From NCBI RefSeq assembly GCF_040359615.1, contig NZ_CP132942.1:3720001-3784000 (forward strand): a stretch of 64,000 nucleotides of DNA, read 5' to 3'. Positions 34,757-44,468 of the stretch are shown in pieces. The translations under genes and the position numbers were made by a program. The notes beneath the pieces are model-generated. The model saw only the letters and a program-made list of their open reading frames with translations. It did no database searches and had not been told where the DNA came from. Within the stretch, counting starts at the first letter, position 1. Every line of letters begins with the position of its first letter. The DNA comes from Tunturibacter psychrotolerans. GTDB lineage: Bacteria > Acidobacteriota > Terriglobia > Terriglobales > Acidobacteriaceae.

Positions 34757-37213
34757 ATGTGGTTCTTTCACGATTTGAAAATTGCCGTGCGATCTTTGGC
34801 GCGAGTTCCTGCGCTGTGGATTACAGTCGCCCTTACGTTGGCATTGGGTATCGGAGCCAACGCCGCAATCTTCAGCGTGGTGCGTGCCGTGCTGCTGCGT
34901 CCGCTGGCGAATCGCGATGAAGATCGCTTGCTTTATCTGCGCCAGAGCGCTCAGGGCATCGGCGAAGACAACGCAGCGTTCTCAGTCCCCGAGATTCAGG
35001 ACATCGGCAGCGGGTTGAAGTCAATTAAGGAACTGGGTACATTTTCAGAGATCGATTTTACGGTCGTGGGTCTAGGCACGCCACGCGAGATTCCAGCGGG
35101 CGTGGTGGATGGACACTACTTCGAGGTGATGGGTCTGCACCCGGTACTTGGACGCCTGCTGACTCCCGCTGATGACGGTCAGAACGCCGCCGGAGCTGTG
35201 GTGCTGACCTATCACTTCTGGAGAACTTCGCTGCACTCCGATCCCAGCGTGATTGGAAAGTCTGTCCGGCTGGAGAGCTGCTGCGGCGCGCGCCCCGCGA
35301 CCGTGGTTGGTGTTCTGGAACCATCCGTTCCCTATCCGGTAGCAACGGAGATCATCGCCAATATAGTCACCAGCCCGCATCATCTGTCTGCCACCATGGT
35401 GACGGGGCGCGAGCATCGCATGACGGAAGTCTTCGGGCGTCTAGCTCCCGGCGCGACTGTCGACAGTGCGCGAGCGGAGCTGCGCAGCATACACGGCGCC
35501 ATGGTGGCCGCACACCCGGAAGTGTACAAACCTGGAGACCATTTCAAGATCGACGTAACGCGCATACACGCGCAGATCAACTCGCGCGCGAACACAATCT
35601 TGTGGATACTGTTCGCGGCTTCGGCTCTGCTATTCGTAATTGCGAGTTCGAACGTCGCCAACCTGGTACTGGCGCGAACGGTGCGCCGCGAACCCGAGCT
35701 GGCAATACGTTCAGCGCTCGGCGCAAGCGCTTCGGTGCTGCGTCGTTCGCTGCTGGCTGAGAGCCTGATCCTATGTGGGAGCGGGGCGGTCGCGGCAGTG
35801 GCGCTCGCGATCCCGATGGTGGCCGTGCTGGGCCGTTATGCATCGCGGTTCTCGGTGCGCGCAGAGGAGCTCACGCTCGACTTCAGTTTGGTGTGGTTTG
35901 GGATTGGACTGGCGTTGATCGCGGCCGTCTTCCTCGCATTCATTCCAAGGCTTCCCTCGGCAGACTCGCCGCAAGGCGGCCTTACCGGCCGGGGAGCACG
36001 CGTGGCTGGAGGGAGCAGCCGGCGTCTCCGCATCTTTGCCGTTACGCAGATCGCAGCCTCATTCCTGCTGCTTGCCGGAGCGTGTGTGCTGATGAAGACT
36101 CTGTTTGTGCTGGAGCAGATGCGGCCGCCGTTTGATTCGGCTAACGTTCTGGCAGTGAATCTTCCGAGGATGTCGTATGGGCGGACGCCCCAGCAGGTAG
36201 ATGAGTTCTATCGCGAGGTGCAACGCCGCGTTAGCGCGCTGCCGGGAGTGGAGCACGTATCCTCGGGTTTCGCCGCTCCCTGGCGTGACGATCATTTGAA
36301 CATCAGCTTTCAATTTGCCGCGCAGGGCGCGAAACGCGCGGACGGCCAGGACTTCCGCGGAAAGTTCCGGGTGGTATCGCCCGGATTCTTCGACACGTTT
36401 GGTGTGCCGATTCAGGAGGGCCGCGACTTCAAGGACAGCGACAAGGATGGTTCGGAACGCGTCGTCATCATTACGCAGAGCCTGGCAAAGATGCTCTATC
36501 CAGGGCAGGACGCGGTGAACCATACACTGCGGTGGACGGACGGGGTAATGAAGTTTGTTGGCATAAGCACTGAACCAAGGCGAATCATTGCCGTGGTACC
36601 CGACTTCGACGATGAAAATATCATCCCGTCACCCGCCATGACGATCTATGAGCCGAGCGAACAAGAGCAAGGATGGAACGGCCGCCTGTTCGTGCGCGCA
36701 CATCAGGATGCTTACGCGCTGGTCCCGGCAATCACACAAACCATTCGCGGGATATCGGGTGACCAGCCGGTGGAAAAGGCCAGCACGCTCGGAGACGTTC
36801 GCGCAGAGGTGCTGTCGCCCGACCGACTCAACGCGATTGTGTTTGGCGGATTCGCCGCCGTGGCGCTCTTAATCTCCGTGGTGGGCGTAGCAGGCGTTCT
36901 TGCTTTCTCTGTGAGCGGGCGTACGCGTGAGTTTGGAATCCGCATGGCCCTGGGTGCCCTGCCCCGCAACATTCTTACCACTGTTCTGGTAGAGGGTGTG
37001 GTGATGGCCGGCATCGGAGTGGGCGCGGGTGTGCTGGTGGGCTTTGCTCTGGCACGCGCAATCGCCAAATACTTAACGGATATCCATCAGCCGGGACCAC
37101 TTGCGTTTGTCGGTTCCGCTGTAGTCATTCTGGGTGCGGCCGTAATTGCTTCAGCTGTGCCGGCGGCGCGAGCCGCAAGAGTGAACGCAGTGGAAGCGCT
37201 ACGTTCCGAGTAG
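34757..37213 (+). CDS. Orphan MacB/FtsX-type ABC permease (acidobacterial duplicated permease)
   Basis: 818 residues with the duplicated layout of acidobacterial orphan permeases: an N-terminal helix (ITVALTLALGIGANAAIFSV), a large periplasmic MacB-PCD region, an FtsX unit (ILWILFAASALLFVIASSNV, then LVLARTVRREPELAIRSALG), a second periplasmic region and a second FtsX unit (FSVSGRTREFGIRMALGALP) to the C-terminus. There is no ATPase gene nearby, as usual for these orphans, and also no PadR-type regulator, which often precedes them. Ribosome site GGAGGT seven bases upstream of the ATG. Codon use is less C-biased than in the housekeeping genes. Substrate unknown. Confidence 0.88.
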   Translation: MWFFHDLKIAVRSLARVPALWITVALTLALGIGANAAIFSVVRAVLLRPLANRDEDRLLYLRQSAQGIGEDNAAFSVPEIQDIGSGLKSIKELGTFSEIDFTVVGLGTPREIPAGVVDGHYFEVMGLHPVLGRLLTPADDGQNAAGAVVLTYHFWRTSLHSDPSVIGKSVRLESCCGARPATVVGVLEPSVPYPVATEIIANIVTSPHHLSATMVTGREHRMTEVFGRLAPGATVDSARAELRSIHGAMVAAHPEVYKPGDHFKIDVTRIHAQINSRANTILWILFAASALLFVIASSNVANLVLARTVRREPELAIRSALGASASVLRRSLLAESLILCGSGAVAAVALAIPMVAVLGRYASRFSVRAEELTLDFSLVWFGIGLALIAAVFLAFIPRLPSADSPQGGLTGRGARVAGGSSRRLRIFAVTQIAASFLLLAGACVLMKTLFVLEQMRPPFDSANVLAVNLPRMSYGRTPQQVDEFYREVQRRVSALPGVEHVSSGFAAPWRDDHLNISFQFAAQGAKRADGQDFRGKFRVVSPGFFDTFGVPIQEGRDFKDSDKDGSERVVIITQSLAKMLYPGQDAVNHTLRWTDGVMKFVGISTEPRRIIAVVPDFDDENIIPSPAMTIYEPSEQEQGWNGRLFVRAHQDAYALVPAITQTIRGISGDQPVEKASTLGDVRAEVLSPDRLNAIVFGGFAAVALLISVVGVAGVLAFSVSGRTREFGIRMALGALPRNILTTVLVEGVVMAGIGVGAGVLVGFALARAIAKYLTDIHQPGPLAFVGSAVVILGAAVIASAVPAARAARVNAVEALRSE

Positions 37214-37523
37214 CTCGCTCATTTCGATTGCTTGGTTAGGCGGAATCACTTCACTCATTTTCAGAATAGAGAGCGAATTCAGCGAAAATCTCACAGATTT
37301 TGTTGTTTGCAGCCAAGTGCCAGTCGGTCGTTTGGTCCGGGGTTGCATCGAAAGGCTGGTATCTCGGGGAGGAAGCTTGTTCTCAACCGTTGGGAACAAG
37401 CCAACCCGCTCATTGACCCAGAATATGGATCCTATTCAAGGATTAGTCCCAATAAACGCCCCGGTGTTCCCCACTTCCAGTGGAGGACTTTCGCTTTGCC
37501 GAATACCCCTCCACAGCGGATGT
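37214..37523. other. Intergenic region, no gene recognised
   Basis: About 310 bp between the permease and the hydrolase remnant. Short frames on both strands show no recognisable content. Confidence 0.4.
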
Positions 37524-37757
37524 TCATGCCTTGATAAAGGCGAGGAGGTCGGTGTTGATTTGTTCCGCGTTCGCTGTCGGCATGCCATGCGGAAAGCCGG
37601 GATAGAATTTCGTCTCGGCGTTCTTGAGCAACTTGGCTGAACGCGGCCCCGCATCTGCAAATGGGACGATCTGATCATCTTCTCCGTGCATTACAAATGT
37701 GGGCACTTCAATCTTCTTGAGGTCTTCGGCGCATCGATGGATGAAGAAGGCCTTCAC
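37524..37757 (-). pseudogene. C-terminal fragment of an alpha/beta hydrolase (chloroperoxidase-like)
   Basis: 77 codons matching only the end of a ~275-residue non-haem haloperoxidase-type hydrolase: AEDLKKIEVPTFVMHGEDDQ with the catalytic Asp, IVPFADAGPRSAKLLKNAE, and GFPHGMPTANAEQINTDLLA with the catalytic His. The nucleophile Ser and oxyanion parts are missing. The frame upstream of the GTG reads unrelated sequence to a stop, so this is a truncated relic. Confidence 0.75.
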
Positions 37758-37823
37758 ATCTCCGGAGTTCGACGCTGACCCAGATACCTTCCCCTACCGC
37801 CTGCGTTCACTCTCAAGCCAAAT

Positions 37824-39515
37824 TCAGTGAGTTGGTCTGCCCTGGGGAAGCACACGAATGATTGCCATCATTCCGCTATCTTCATGTCCCAGGATGTGAC
37901 AGTGGTACACGAAGTCTCCGATGTCGGGCCCACGGAAGTCCATCCTAAGTTTCACGCTGGGATAAGGTCCACTTCCATTCCAGTATGGAACGTTGATCAT
38001 GTCGCGATACTCCCCTTCGACCGGCTTACCGTCACGCTCGAGAACAAGAAAATGAATCTGGTGAATATGAAACTCGTGGTTTTCAAGAGCGTGGTTTTCG
38101 ATGGTCCAGTCTTCTACTGATCCCTGGGTCGTAGTGATCGCAGGTGGGTTGTCGGGATCGAAGAGCGTCGGTGTCGCTCCATCCACGGTAATGAAAAAAT
38201 TAGTGGGGCTGTTAGGATCTGTCGGATCCGAGAGTACCTCAGAAAAGTAAAGTTTCCGCTGCTTCACGAGCTTCGCTTCCGACAACCCCTCAAAGCGCAT
38301 ATGCAGTGGTGGTGGTCCCGAGACGGCCCCAACTGCAAGCGAAGGGTTTTTCGCCGCGTCGCTAACCTTGATCGCCGCGAGCGGCCGTTGCGGGTCGTTA
38401 TCTCCGTACGGCCCCGTATCGACATTCAACGTAAGCAGAGTCGCATTTTTCACACTCTTCGGTGGCGCTCTCAGAATGAACTCGACACGAGCGGCTGGTG
38501 CAAGAAGAAAATGCTTCCTGGATAGTGTTCTTACTCCAGACCTGCCATCCTGCGACCCGGTGGGGACGCCATCGATCCCGACGATCTCAAGGTCTTGCGC
38601 TACACCGTCGTACTGGACTTGTAGATCGAGGATCGTGTCTGCCGACGCGTTTACCACTCGCCAAAACTGCTTCTGCAATGGCTTGGCTGGTATCACGACC
38701 GGTTTGTACTCTGGGTAAGCCACCGGGATATAGTTGAGCGAAAGGTCCCAGGCCGGGACATCATCGGCATCAGGGGCACCAGGGACCAGGTTGTCCCGAA
38801 CAATCAGAGTGCGTTCCGGCAGCCCTGCTACCTCCCGATTAATATTTTCAATGCCCTCTACGATGATGGCGCCCGACGCACCTCCCTGTACCGCCGCTTC
38901 GGAGATTCCGTGAACGTGCGGATGGTACCAGTAGAGTCCGGGAGGCTCATCAAGAGGAAAATGCACATCGTATTGAAATGTCTCCCCTGCATTGATAAGC
39001 GTTTTAATCACTTCATCCTGATGGCACGTCGGCGGAGTATTCGTCCCGTGATAATGAAGATTCGTGGAAGTGTCCGTCATGACCATTCCACCGCAGTTTG
39101 GAGAGGCCTCATGAGACTGCCCTGAGATGCTGAATTCAGGGAGGGTGCTCATGCCCGCCATTGCATGCTTTTGAAAAGAAGGCGTCGTCGATGGCGGCAG
39201 CGCGTTCCTCAGCTTCACCAATAATTCGTCACCCGGGCGGACGTGGAGAGTAGGTGACTGGGTTCCGTCTTCACTCATGAAACAGTACAAGACATTTCCG
39301 TACTCATCGACGCGGGTTTCATAGGTAAAGCTCACCTGCAAAATTCCATGACTGCTAAACAGATCTTTGGGCTCAACCAAACTGCTGCCTGCAGGATAAC
39401 GAGGACAGGTTCCGCGATTTGAAGTCTCAGACACTGCAGCATAAGCCCCAGGCAATGAAACAAGGGACGCCAGACACAGTAACGCTACGCTAACGAATAG
39501 GCTCTTTCGCTTCAT
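37824..39515 (-). CDS. Secreted multicopper oxidase
   Basis: 563 residues with a Sec signal peptide (MKRKSLFVSVALLCLASLVS). Copper-binding boxes: LHYHGTNTPP, WYHPHVHG, HEFHIHQIHF and HCHILGHEDSGMM, all four intact. HYHG in place of HWHG, and a long domain 1 with HAMAGMSTLPEF, set it apart from the Tat-type enzyme at 32073. The ATG at 39515 is preceded by GAGG nine bases upstream. Possible laccase or copper/manganese oxidase; the substrate cannot be read from sequence. It is the second intact multicopper oxidase within 7.5 kb. Confidence 0.87.
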   Translation of the reverse strand: MKRKSLFVSVALLCLASLVSLPGAYAAVSETSNRGTCPRYPAGSSLVEPKDLFSSHGILQVSFTYETRVDEYGNVLYCFMSEDGTQSPTLHVRPGDELLVKLRNALPPSTTPSFQKHAMAGMSTLPEFSISGQSHEASPNCGGMVMTDTSTNLHYHGTNTPPTCHQDEVIKTLINAGETFQYDVHFPLDEPPGLYWYHPHVHGISEAAVQGGASGAIIVEGIENINREVAGLPERTLIVRDNLVPGAPDADDVPAWDLSLNYIPVAYPEYKPVVIPAKPLQKQFWRVVNASADTILDLQVQYDGVAQDLEIVGIDGVPTGSQDGRSGVRTLSRKHFLLAPAARVEFILRAPPKSVKNATLLTLNVDTGPYGDNDPQRPLAAIKVSDAAKNPSLAVGAVSGPPPLHMRFEGLSEAKLVKQRKLYFSEVLSDPTDPNSPTNFFITVDGATPTLFDPDNPPAITTTQGSVEDWTIENHALENHEFHIHQIHFLVLERDGKPVEGEYRDMINVPYWNGSGPYPSVKLRMDFRGPDIGDFVYHCHILGHEDSGMMAIIRVLPQGRPTH

Positions 39516-39624
39516 TATCGGTATCCTCAAAATGATTTGGCACAGCAAGAGCCCGACGTTCAGCGAACGTTGTTCTTACGACAAAAGAACATGCTCAGGA
39601 AGAAATTAACACCGGAAACTCGAG

Positions 39625-39661
39625 CGCCAGCAGGCCCAATCCAGATGAGAGCCTACTGGCG
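39625..39661 (-). terminator. Hairpin after the PEP-CTERM gene
   Basis: CGCCAGCAGGC (39625-39635) and GCCTACTGGCG (39651-39661) pair over 10 of 11 positions with a 15-nt loop, 25 bp after the stop of the 39687 gene. There is no strong T run. Confidence 0.4.
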
Positions 39662-39686
39662 CACGAAGATACTGAAGCAAGTTGCT

Positions 39687-40271
39687 CTACAAAGCGAACC
39701 GGCGTCTAATCGCCCCGCAGACACCCACCAGCCCAGTTCCGAACAAAAGCAGCGTGCTCGGCTCAGGCACAGCCGAGGTAGGCGGCACCACCACTACTTG
39801 AGACGGCACAAGCGCTTCTTCGAGTGAGAAAAAGGTATTCCCTCCGCCGGCCGCAAGCGGCGTAACGAAATCCACCGTCCCAGCCGTATCGAAGACATTA
39901 ATCCCCGAGTAGAAAGTGTCCGGACCACCATAGCCGCTTGTATCTTTCGAGTTGCCGGTAACACCAAAGGTGTCGATGCCATCGCCATCGAAACCGAAGA
40001 TGTCAAGGGAGGAGCTGAGGTTGATCGAGCTTAGAGAACTGCTCGAGTTGTTGACGATTCCAATGAGCGTGTCATCAGCGCCATCGTAGGTCCCACCGGC
40101 AAGCGTAAAGCTCGGACCAGTCGTTACCGTGGTTCCGCTGTTCGTAACGGTGATGACGAGATCGCAACCGGCAGTTGCCAGACCGACTGCAGGGCAAAGG
40201 GATGCTGCGTGAAGCGCGCAAGGGACAAAAAGGCCCAGCGCAGTCGCAGCGGCGATGTGCAAAATCTTCAT
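39687..40271 (-). CDS. PEP-CTERM sorting-domain protein
   Basis: 194 residues: signal peptide (MKILHIAAATALGLFVPCAL), a low-complexity Ser/Gly/Asp-rich extracytoplasmic body with two N-terminal cysteines, and the sorting tail VPEPSTLLLFGTGLVG followed by an RRRF stop. Such tails are processed by exosortase (EpsH/XrtA) and the proteins are linked to exopolysaccharide or surface structure. No exosortase or EPS genes are in the window. AGGAG nine bases before the ATG. Confidence 0.88.
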   Translation of the reverse strand: MKILHIAAATALGLFVPCALHAASLCPAVGLATAGCDLVITVTNSGTTVTTGPSFTLAGGTYDGADDTLIGIVNNSSSSLSSINLSSSLDIFGFDGDGIDTFGVTGNSKDTSGYGGPDTFYSGINVFDTAGTVDFVTPLAAGGGNTFFSLEEALVPSQVVVVPPTSAVPEPSTLLLFGTGLVGVCGAIRRRFAL

Positions 40272-40630
40272 AGTTTGATTCTCCTAGGTTGCGATTTTTA
40301 GGGCGGGGCCTACGTGCAAGGAAAAACCGAAGGGGGGCCGAAAAGAATTCACGTAAGGGAAGTTAGGTCGTGCGCTAACCCTTGGAGCACCCCTACTTAT
40401 GCACGTCATTTACCAAACCCGTTTGTTCAAAACAAAAGAGATAGCGCGCATGTACTCTCTGCGAAGTTGCAAGACCTTGCAGACAACTGAAGATATTGTC
40501 GTGAAAGAGCATGCTCCCTAAACCGGCCTGCACCGCAACTTAGAATCTCCTACCACCGATGCTCCCCCAGCGAATCCCCACCGAACCACGATCATGATCG
40601 AGCCAGATAAGGTATACCCTCGTTAAAATC
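40272..40630. promoter_or_regulatory. Divergent intergenic region with a 12-bp palindrome
   Basis: About 360 bp between the PEP-CTERM and DUF1080 genes. CGATCATGATCG (40589-40600) is a perfect palindrome ending 12 bp before TATACC (40613-40618), a possible -10 of the DUF1080 gene, so it would cover the -35 position. Candidate operator only. Confidence 0.35.
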
Positions 40631-41422
40631 ATGCGCCATTCCCATTTGAATCTTTCAGCCCTCGTAATCCTGACTACCCTCGCCACCTCCCTCGCCGCAC
40701 AGCAGCCAGCCGCACCAAAGCATCAGGACACTGAAGTCTACGAACCAGTGCCACCAATCGTCACACCCGGCGCCACCGACGCCGCTCCTCCCTCCGACGC
40801 AATCCTCCTATTCGACGGCAAAAACCTCGACCAGTGGGTCTCAACGAAAGACAAGTCCCCAGCCAAATGGACTGTAGCCGACGGCATACTCACTGTCAGC
40901 AAGACACCGGGCGTCGGAAACATCGAAACCAAGCAGGCTTTCAAGAACTACCAACTCCACATCGAGTGGAGAATCCCCGAGAACATCACCGGCACCGATC
41001 AAGCACGCGGCAACAGCGGCGTCTTCCTAGCCTCCACCGGCCCCGGCGACGACGGATACGAGCTCCAGGTACTCGACTCCTACAACAACAAGACCTACGT
41101 CAACGGTCAGGCCGGCAGCATCTACAAGCAAGGCATCCCCCTGGCGAACCCAAATCGCAAACCCGGCGAATGGCAGACCTACAACGTGATCTGGACCGCA
41201 CCAACCTTCAACTCAGACGGCACCCTCAAGACTCCCGCCTATGCCACAGTCTTCTTCAACGGAGTCCTGGTCCAAAATCACTTCGAGCTAAAAGGACAGA
41301 CACTCTACGTCGGCCAGCCATTCTACAAACCGTACGACACGGCCCCAATCAAGCTCCAGGCCCACGGAGACAAGAGCGAACCAATCAGCTTCCGCAACAT
41401 CTGGGTCCGCGAACTCAAATAG
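40631..41422 (+). CDS. Secreted DUF1080 (3-keto-disaccharide hydrolase-type) protein
   Basis: 263 residues: signal peptide ending near SLAAQ, a Pro-rich linker, then a concanavalin-like DUF1080 domain from [13 protein letters not shown]. Family strands: [70 protein letters not shown] and [11 protein letters not shown] at the end. The domain binds or hydrolyses glucans or keto-sugars outside the cytoplasm. Convergent with the serine hydrolase gene, 9 bp apart. Confidence 0.87.
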   Translation: MRHSHLNLSALVILTTLATSLAAQQPAAPKHQDTEVYEPVPPIVTPGATDAAPPSDAILLFDGKNLDQWVSTKDKSPAKWTVADGILTVSKTPGVGNIETKQAFKNYQLHIEWRIPENITGTDQARGNSGVFLASTGPGDDGYELQVLDSYNNKTYVNGQAGSIYKQGIPLANPNRKPGEWQTYNVIWTAPTFNSDGTLKTPAYATVFFNGVLVQNHFELKGQTLYVGQPFYKPYDTAPIKLQAHGDKSEPISFRNIWVRELK

Positions 41423-41431
41423 AAATCATTA

Positions 41432-42577
41432 CTAGCAAGCGTCTCCGCACGTTGCATTCGCAAGCATCGATAGTATGGCCATGTAGCTCGTAGGTGATAC
41501 ATAGGCGCTCGAATTCTTGTCTATATCCACCTGATGCACAATCACCATACCAATCGCCGGTAGCACTGTGATGTACGTTCCCCCGGTTCCATCCGCCGTG
41601 TATCCACCTTGAAGGAAACCGATGTATGTGTCCCCTGGAAACATCTGCTCATCCCAAACCCACCACAGCAGTCCATATCCCCAGCGACCCGGCTCCCCAT
41701 AGTTACGAAATCCCGTCGGGTTGATGTCGCGGAAAGGCGTATGAAGGTAGGTGCTGTAACGTGCCCAGTCGCAGGAGATAACAGTCTTTCCATTCCATTG
41801 ACCGCAATCGAGCATCAACAACCCGAGCCGTGCCATGTCGCGGGTCGAGAGATACATCGCGTACTCCGGATGCAAACCTTCAGGCGAGAAGTTCTTCTTC
41901 TGTTTCCCAAGGACAAAGTCCTGCATGCCCAGCGGCTTCGCGAGATCGTCTTGCAGCGCCTGGAAGATGTCCTTTTTCGCCAGCTTTTCAAACGCAGCAC
42001 CAGCAGCGTCGAAGTCCCAATTGTTATAGAGATAATGTGTGCCCGGATACTCCGAACCACGCGGCGGCAGCGTCTTTGCCTGGTCTCCGTTACCAGTCGG
42101 CATATAAATTCCAGATCGAGAGGCCATCAACTGAATGAGCGTTGCCTTCTCCTCCATCGGCAGGAATGGCTCCTTGTCATCCAAACCCAGCTGTTTCACC
42201 GTCTTATTCAAAAAATCATCCTGAATCTTGTCATTAAACAGATCCGCACCGTAGAGCATATCCAGAACGCTCTTGCGAACCGAAGCGATCTTGCTGGTGT
42301 GAGAGACGTCTCCGTACGAGAAGATCACACGGCCGCGCACGATCACCATCATCGATCCGGTATCCTGTGTCTTCACCCAACCGCGAATAGCCTCAAGTTT
42401 GGCGCTGGAGTATCCGACCGACTCCGGCGAAGTCTTCAGCCACTCATTCCCCGGAACTACATCGTCGGTGATTTGCTTGGTGGCTGGCGTTGTCTGAGCC
42501 GACAGAGACAGCAGACCGAACCCGAGCAGCAGGCAATTTGCTACGGCCACTAACTTAGTGATGCGAAAGATCGTCAA
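41432..42577 (-). CDS. Exported serine hydrolase, beta-lactamase/PBP class C type
   Basis: 381 residues with a signal peptide (LVAVANCLLLGFGLLSLSAQ). Active-site motifs: SVRK (SxxK nucleophile and general base, in KIASVRKSVLD) and YNN (YxN, in YLYNNWDFD). A C-terminal glycine-bearing segment (GFLQGGYTADGTGG) stands where the KTG-like motif is expected, without a clear Lys-Thr-Gly. Such proteins are esterases, DD-peptidases or D-amino-acid amidases rather than true resistance enzymes. The start is TTG at 42577, placed by AAGGAG seven bases upstream; no ATG lies before the signal. Confidence 0.82.
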   Translation of the reverse strand: MTIFRITKLVAVANCLLLGFGLLSLSAQTTPATKQITDDVVPGNEWLKTSPESVGYSSAKLEAIRGWVKTQDTGSMMVIVRGRVIFSYGDVSHTSKIASVRKSVLDMLYGADLFNDKIQDDFLNKTVKQLGLDDKEPFLPMEEKATLIQLMASRSGIYMPTGNGDQAKTLPPRGSEYPGTHYLYNNWDFDAAGAAFEKLAKKDIFQALQDDLAKPLGMQDFVLGKQKKNFSPEGLHPEYAMYLSTRDMARLGLLMLDCGQWNGKTVISCDWARYSTYLHTPFRDINPTGFRNYGEPGRWGYGLLWWVWDEQMFPGDTYIGFLQGGYTADGTGGTYITVLPAIGMVIVHQVDIDKNSSAYVSPTSYMAILSMLANATCGDAC

Positions 42578-42729
42578 TGAACAACTCCTTTTCGGAATTG
42601 GCGACTTACCTCTGGCAAACTATCGCAGGCTGTCGCCGATTGTTCTACCACAATATCGAAACAGGACTTTAAATCATCTCGCACAATGACATTCACCCAT
42701 CAGCAACACCGCATGAAACCGCCATCATT

Positions 42730-42738
42730 CTGCTAGCA
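42730..42738 (+). promoter_or_regulatory. Extended -10 TGCTAGCAT upstream of gltX
   Basis: TG-C-TAGCAT matches the extended -10 pattern and ends 16 bases before the gltX ATG. The same nonamer precedes kdsD at 51100. Confidence 0.35.
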
Positions 42739-42754
42739 TTAACGCTTGGCCTTT

Positions 42755-44275
42755 ATGACGAATAGCATCAGCACTACCGAAGCCCCCATCCGCGTCCGCA
42801 TCGCGCCTTCTCCCACAGGCGACCCCCACGTAGGCACCGCCTACATCGGCCTCATCAACTACCTCTACGCCCGCCAGCGCAACGGAAAATTCGTCCTTCG
42901 CATCGAGGACACCGACCGCGCCCGCTTCGTCGCCACCTCCGAGCAGGAGATCTTCAACTCCCTCCGCTGGCTCGGCCTCACCTGGGACGAAGGCCCCGAC
43001 CTCGGCGGCCCCTACGGCCCCTATCGCCAGTCCGAGCGCACCGAAATCTATCGCGAGCACGTTCAGCTCCTCCTCGCCAACGGCACCGCCTACCGCTCCT
43101 TCGAAACTCCCGAAGAGCTCGAAGACCTCCGCCAGCGCCAAGTCGCCGCCAAGCTCCCGCCACGCTACGACGGCGCCCACCGCGAGCTCTCCCAATCACA
43201 AATCGACGCATACCTCGCCGAAGGTCGCCCCTACACCGTCCGCCTCAAAGTCCCCGTCGGCGACCCCGCCTTCACCGAGTTCCGCGACGAGCTCCGCGGC
43301 GTCATCCGCTTCGAGCACTCCAACGTCGACGACCAGGTCCTCATGAAGTCCGACGGCTTCCCCACCTATCACCTCGCCAACGTCGTCGACGACCACCTCA
43401 TGCACATCACCGACGTCATCCGCGCCGAAGAGTGGATCTCCTCCACCCCCAAGCACGTCCTGCTCTACAAAGCCTTCGGCTGGCAGATCCCGCGCTTCTG
43501 GCACATGCCCCTCCTGCGCAATCTGGATAAGTCAAAAATCTCCAAGCGCAAAAATCCCGTCTCCCTCATCTACTACCGCCAGGCCGGCTTCCTCCCCGAA
43601 GCGATGATCAACTTCCTCGGCCTCATGGGCGGCGGCATGCCCGCACCAACAACCGAATCCACACCCACACAAGCCGCCACCAAATCCAGCGAGACCGACA
43701 TCTTCACCCTCCCCGACATGGTCGCCCGCTTCGACGTCAAAAACATCCGCCTCGGCGGCCCCGTCTTCGACCTCACAAAATTGAAGTGGCTAAATGGCGA
43801 ATACATCCGCGCCCTCACACCTGAGTCCTTTTACAAAACCCTGCGCGAGACAATCCTAAGCGACGCGTACCTGCAACAAGTAGCCCCCCTAGTCCAAACC
43901 CGCATCGAAACCCTCGGCGAGTTCGGCAACCTCACCCACTTCCTCTTCGCCGACGACATCATGCCCCCCGCCGAAGTCTTCGTCCCCAAAAAGCGCACCC
44001 CCGAAGAAACCCTGGCCTTCGCCGCCGAACAACTCACCGTCCTCGAAGCCACCGACTGGACCCACGAAGCCCTCGAGCCCGCCCTAAAAAAACTAGGCGA
44101 AGAAAAGCAGTGGTCCGTCAAAGAAAACTTCATGCTTCTCCGCGCGATCCTGACCGGCAGCACCATGTCCCCGCCACTGCTCGAGAGCATGGTAGTCTTC
44201 GGCAAATCCCGCACCCTCGACCGCGTCCGCCGCTTCCTCGAAACCCAAAAGAAGTTAGCTCAGACGAAAAAGTAG
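42755..44275 (+). CDS. gltX: Glutamyl-tRNA synthetase
   Basis: Class I synthetase charging tRNA-Glu (and perhaps tRNA-Gln), 506 residues. The HIGH-equivalent is PSPTGDPHVGTAY; RIEDTDRAR binds the substrate, and the KMSKS loop is DKSKISKRKNP. The catalytic half (to about 330) contains a small Thr/Ser-rich insert (PAPTTESTPTQAATKSSE) after INFLGLMGGG. The C-terminal anticodon-binding helices follow. A TTG at 42746 opens the frame three codons earlier; the ATG is preferred. Confidence 0.95.
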   Translation: MTNSISTTEAPIRVRIAPSPTGDPHVGTAYIGLINYLYARQRNGKFVLRIEDTDRARFVATSEQEIFNSLRWLGLTWDEGPDLGGPYGPYRQSERTEIYREHVQLLLANGTAYRSFETPEELEDLRQRQVAAKLPPRYDGAHRELSQSQIDAYLAEGRPYTVRLKVPVGDPAFTEFRDELRGVIRFEHSNVDDQVLMKSDGFPTYHLANVVDDHLMHITDVIRAEEWISSTPKHVLLYKAFGWQIPRFWHMPLLRNLDKSKISKRKNPVSLIYYRQAGFLPEAMINFLGLMGGGMPAPTTESTPTQAATKSSETDIFTLPDMVARFDVKNIRLGGPVFDLTKLKWLNGEYIRALTPESFYKTLRETILSDAYLQQVAPLVQTRIETLGEFGNLTHFLFADDIMPPAEVFVPKKRTPEETLAFAAEQLTVLEATDWTHEALEPALKKLGEEKQWSVKENFMLLRAILTGSTMSPPLLESMVVFGKSRTLDRVRRFLETQKKLAQTKK

Positions 44276-44370
44276 CGACAGGACGTCCCACCAGGAGTTG
44301 CAACTTCGATTATTGATTTAAAGCCCTTTCCTAAATCCGGGAATAAAACACAAGCGCGATTGTTGTATAG

Positions 44371-44388
44371 ACGACGAGTGTTCGTCGT
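44371..44388. promoter_or_regulatory. Palindrome ACGACGAGTGTTCGTCGT
   Basis: Seven-base arms around GTGT, about 80 bp before the DUF418 gene and 95 bp after gltX. There is no T run, so an operator is as likely as a terminator. Confidence 0.3.
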
Positions 44389-44468
44389 GCTGTTCACACC
44401 ATGCCTAATGCTGGTTTGAAACGACGAGCAAACCTCGCACAAGACCACGCTTGACGAAGGGCTTTACA

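Noticed and set aside
40272-40345. A sigma54 (-24/-12) promoter for the PEP-CTERM gene
   Set aside because: A GG...TTGC pair is present on the reverse strand, but the spacing is one base short of the consensus and the -24 element is poor.
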